Source of the DNA: Flagellimonas allohymeniacidonis
GTDB lineage: Bacteria; Bacteroidota; Bacteroidia; Flavobacteriales; Flavobacteriaceae
DNA length: 64,000 nt
Assembly: GCF_004296335.1 (NCBI RefSeq)
Contig: NZ_SGIU01000002.1
Coordinates: 1,501,882 to 1,565,881, forward strand
Direction of reading: 5' to 3'
The translations under genes and the position numbers were made by a program. This document shows, in pieces, positions 62,950 through 64,000 of this stretch; position 1 is the first letter of the stretch; each line of letters starts with the position of its first letter. The notes below the pieces were generated by a model. That model was not told the origin of the DNA and did not search any database. It was given only the letters and a program-made list of their open reading frames with translations.

Positions 62950-63489
62950 TTACCAGTTTCCGAGGGAAGCGTTAAAAATATCTTGTGTAATCCGTTCAAA
63001 AATTTCTTCGTGGGCCTGTGCCTGAATTGCAGTCAACTGGGCGGCTGCATCGAAATCAAAGAAGAAAGAAAATCGCTTTTCAAAGTCGACATCTTCCTTT
63101 TTTCGGTTATAGAAACGAACATTGACGCTCATCGTCAAGCGGTTTTGAGCAGTTCTTTGGTCTGCCGTCGCGGTCATGGGAGTTACCCGATACTCCACAA
63201 TTTCACCCTCGTACAAAAGATCACCGTTGCTGCCTGTCAATGAAAGACTGGTAAGGTTGTTGATCAAATCCTGAAGAGCCAAAGTGAAATCCCTGTCCAA
63301 ACCGGGAACAATGGTGGAACCCGGACTTTGATCGGCGTAATTTTGAAAAAAGTTGACTTGGAAACTTTCGGCCGTACCGATATCGGCCCCTGAAAAATTA
63401 TAGGCTCCACACCCACCCATGCTCAAGAGCATGCTTAGGAATCCCAGCCGGATCACTATTTTTCCAATACTTTTTTTGATTTGAATCAT
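62950..63489 (-). CDS. lptE: LptE-family LPS assembly lipoprotein
   Basis: A 179-residue lipoprotein (LLSMGGCGAYNFSGADI) of the Bacteroidota LptE type: AESFQVNFFQNYAD, LDRDFTLALQDLI, GEIVEYRVTPM and a helical C-terminus. It plugs the LptD barrel in the outer membrane during LPS insertion. It is 3 bases after the sigma-54-type regulator gene. Confidence 0.85.
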   Translation of the reverse strand: MIQIKKSIGKIVIRLGFLSMLLSMGGCGAYNFSGADIGTAESFQVNFFQNYADQSPGSTIVPGLDRDFTLALQDLINNLTSLSLTGSNGDLLYEGEIVEYRVTPMTATADQRTAQNRLTMSVNVRFYNRKKEDVDFEKRFSFFFDFDAAAQLTAIQAQAHEEIFERITQDIFNASLGNW

Positions 63490-63492
63490 TCT

Positions 63493-64000
63493 TTAAAGAT
63501 CGTACTGTTTTATTTTTCTATAAAGGGTCCGTTCGGAGATGCCCAACTCGGATGCAGCTGCTTTTCGTTTACCTCGATTACGCTCCAACGATTTTTTGAT
63601 TAGTTCAATCTCCTTTTCCTGAAGTGATAGGGTCTCTTCCTCCTCTATTTCCTCAGCAAAATGGTATCGGTCCTCGTTGGTTCTGGCAACCGCAACAGGG
63701 GCTTCTACCACGGGTTCGGGCAAATGCAGCACCTCTGTTGGGAGACTTTCCTCCTCATGGATTTTCTCGTCTTCACCACCATATATTTTTCGGATAAGGG
63801 TTTCATTTTCCTCTTGCACCTTCGAAGTATCATTACTTTTGAGCAATTCCAAAGTAAGCTTTTTAAGATCATTGAGGTCACCTTTCATATCGAAAAGCAC
63901 CTTATAGAGAATTTCACGCTCATTGCTAAAGTCGCTTTCCTTCTTTTCCTGTCCGATTACAGCGGGAAGATTGCTACTGTTAGCATTGGGCAAATAACTG
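63493..64000 (-). CDS. Sigma-54-type activator, C-terminal part (5' end cut by window)
   Basis: The frame is open to the window edge; no true start is seen inside. The visible part holds the region after the AAA+ domain: a coiled linker (REILYKVLFDMKGDLNDL), an acidic stretch and a Fis-type helix-turn-helix (LERNRGKRKAAASELGISER followed by TLYRKIKQYDL). This is the usual end of NtrC-like enhancer-binding proteins. The AAA+ domain lies outside the window. It precedes lptE, TPR and secG on the same strand. Confidence 0.85.
   Translation of the reverse strand, partial: SYLPNANSSNLPAVIGQEKKESDFSNEREILYKVLFDMKGDLNDLKKLTLELLKSNDTSKVQEENETLIRKIYGGEDEKIHEEESLPTEVLHLPEPVVEAPVAVARTNEDRYHFAEEIEEEETLSLQEKEIELIKKSLERNRGKRKAAASELGISERTLYRKIKQYDL

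Noticed and set aside
63493..63993. A complete 166-residue regulator starting at 63993
   Set aside because: That start is a TTG in a frame that stays open to the window edge, and the protein begins in the middle of the linker of a larger activator.

Overview
The window reads as chromosomal DNA of a marine Flavobacteriaceae bacterium (Bacteroidota). Pointers are the family content: GYDIA-type GHMP kinase next to class II HMG-CoA reductase (mevalonate pathway), the purH-mreBCD-mrdA-rodA order, a HYC_CC_PP protein beside a TonB receptor, DUF547 proteins, YwqK/MORN repeats, a Bacteroidota-type TAnnTTTG promoter element and almost no Shine-Dalgarno sites. Base composition is moderately AT-rich. 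I saw no insertion sequence, prophage module, rRNA or CRISPR array; the only RNA gene recognised is tRNA-Phe.

Layout. 1-2205 (minus): two GT2 glycosyltransferases and a YwqK-like protein. 2207-5212 (minus): a NapH-like membrane ferredoxin and a FAD/NAD oxidoreductase, divergent from a DUF547 protein and an outer-membrane barrel (5447-7072). 7120-10449: GH113-like lipoprotein, small BamA-like protein, LysM protein with an amidase-like but apparently dead domain. 10446-15815 (minus): an arsenosugar-type cluster (rhodanese, TIGR04282 transferase, purine nucleoside phosphorylase, ArsM; then, after a terminator, DUF547, TIGR04283 glycosyltransferase, a lipoprotein). The radical SAM enzyme ArsS expected in such clusters is not in the window. 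15905-20500: GH32, an aberrant pyruvate kinase-like protein, GAPDH. 20535-22604: the only accessory-looking stretch, with a possible decayed gene, orphan small proteins, two tandem XRE regulators, 14-nt direct repeats and tRNA-Phe.

22712-30425 (plus): coaX, outer-membrane barrel, TPR protein, lptC, small membrane protein, CorC/HlyC-like protein and PpiD-like foldase: envelope biogenesis. 30470-33441 (minus): subclass B1 metallo-beta-lactamase-like lipoprotein and two mevalonate-pathway genes. 33600-37388 (plus): DPP IV and a POT peptide transporter, a plausible peptide-use pair. 37391-42165 (minus): comEC-like, NlpC/P60, lpxB, a membrane protein, surE. 42373-45365: C-terminal processing protease and a DRGH nuclease. 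45362-52556 (minus): rod-shape operon downstream of purH. 52649-55572: free-Met sulfoxide reductase-like GAF protein and a large exported protein.

55737-59549 (plus) is a compact metal locus: HYC_CC_PP protein, TonB receptor with a Cys-Cys plug motif, secreted HMA protein, and an HMA-MauE membrane protein, with overlapping or close gene boundaries. 59598-63489 (minus): groEL, groES, secG, a TPR-like protein, lptE; the window ends inside a sigma-54-type activator.

The candidates that most merit attention are the ArsS-less arsenosugar-type cluster with its nearby redox module, the HYC/TonB/HMA/MauE metal locus, the non-canonical pyruvate kinase-like protein, and the small XRE cassette near tRNA-Phe.
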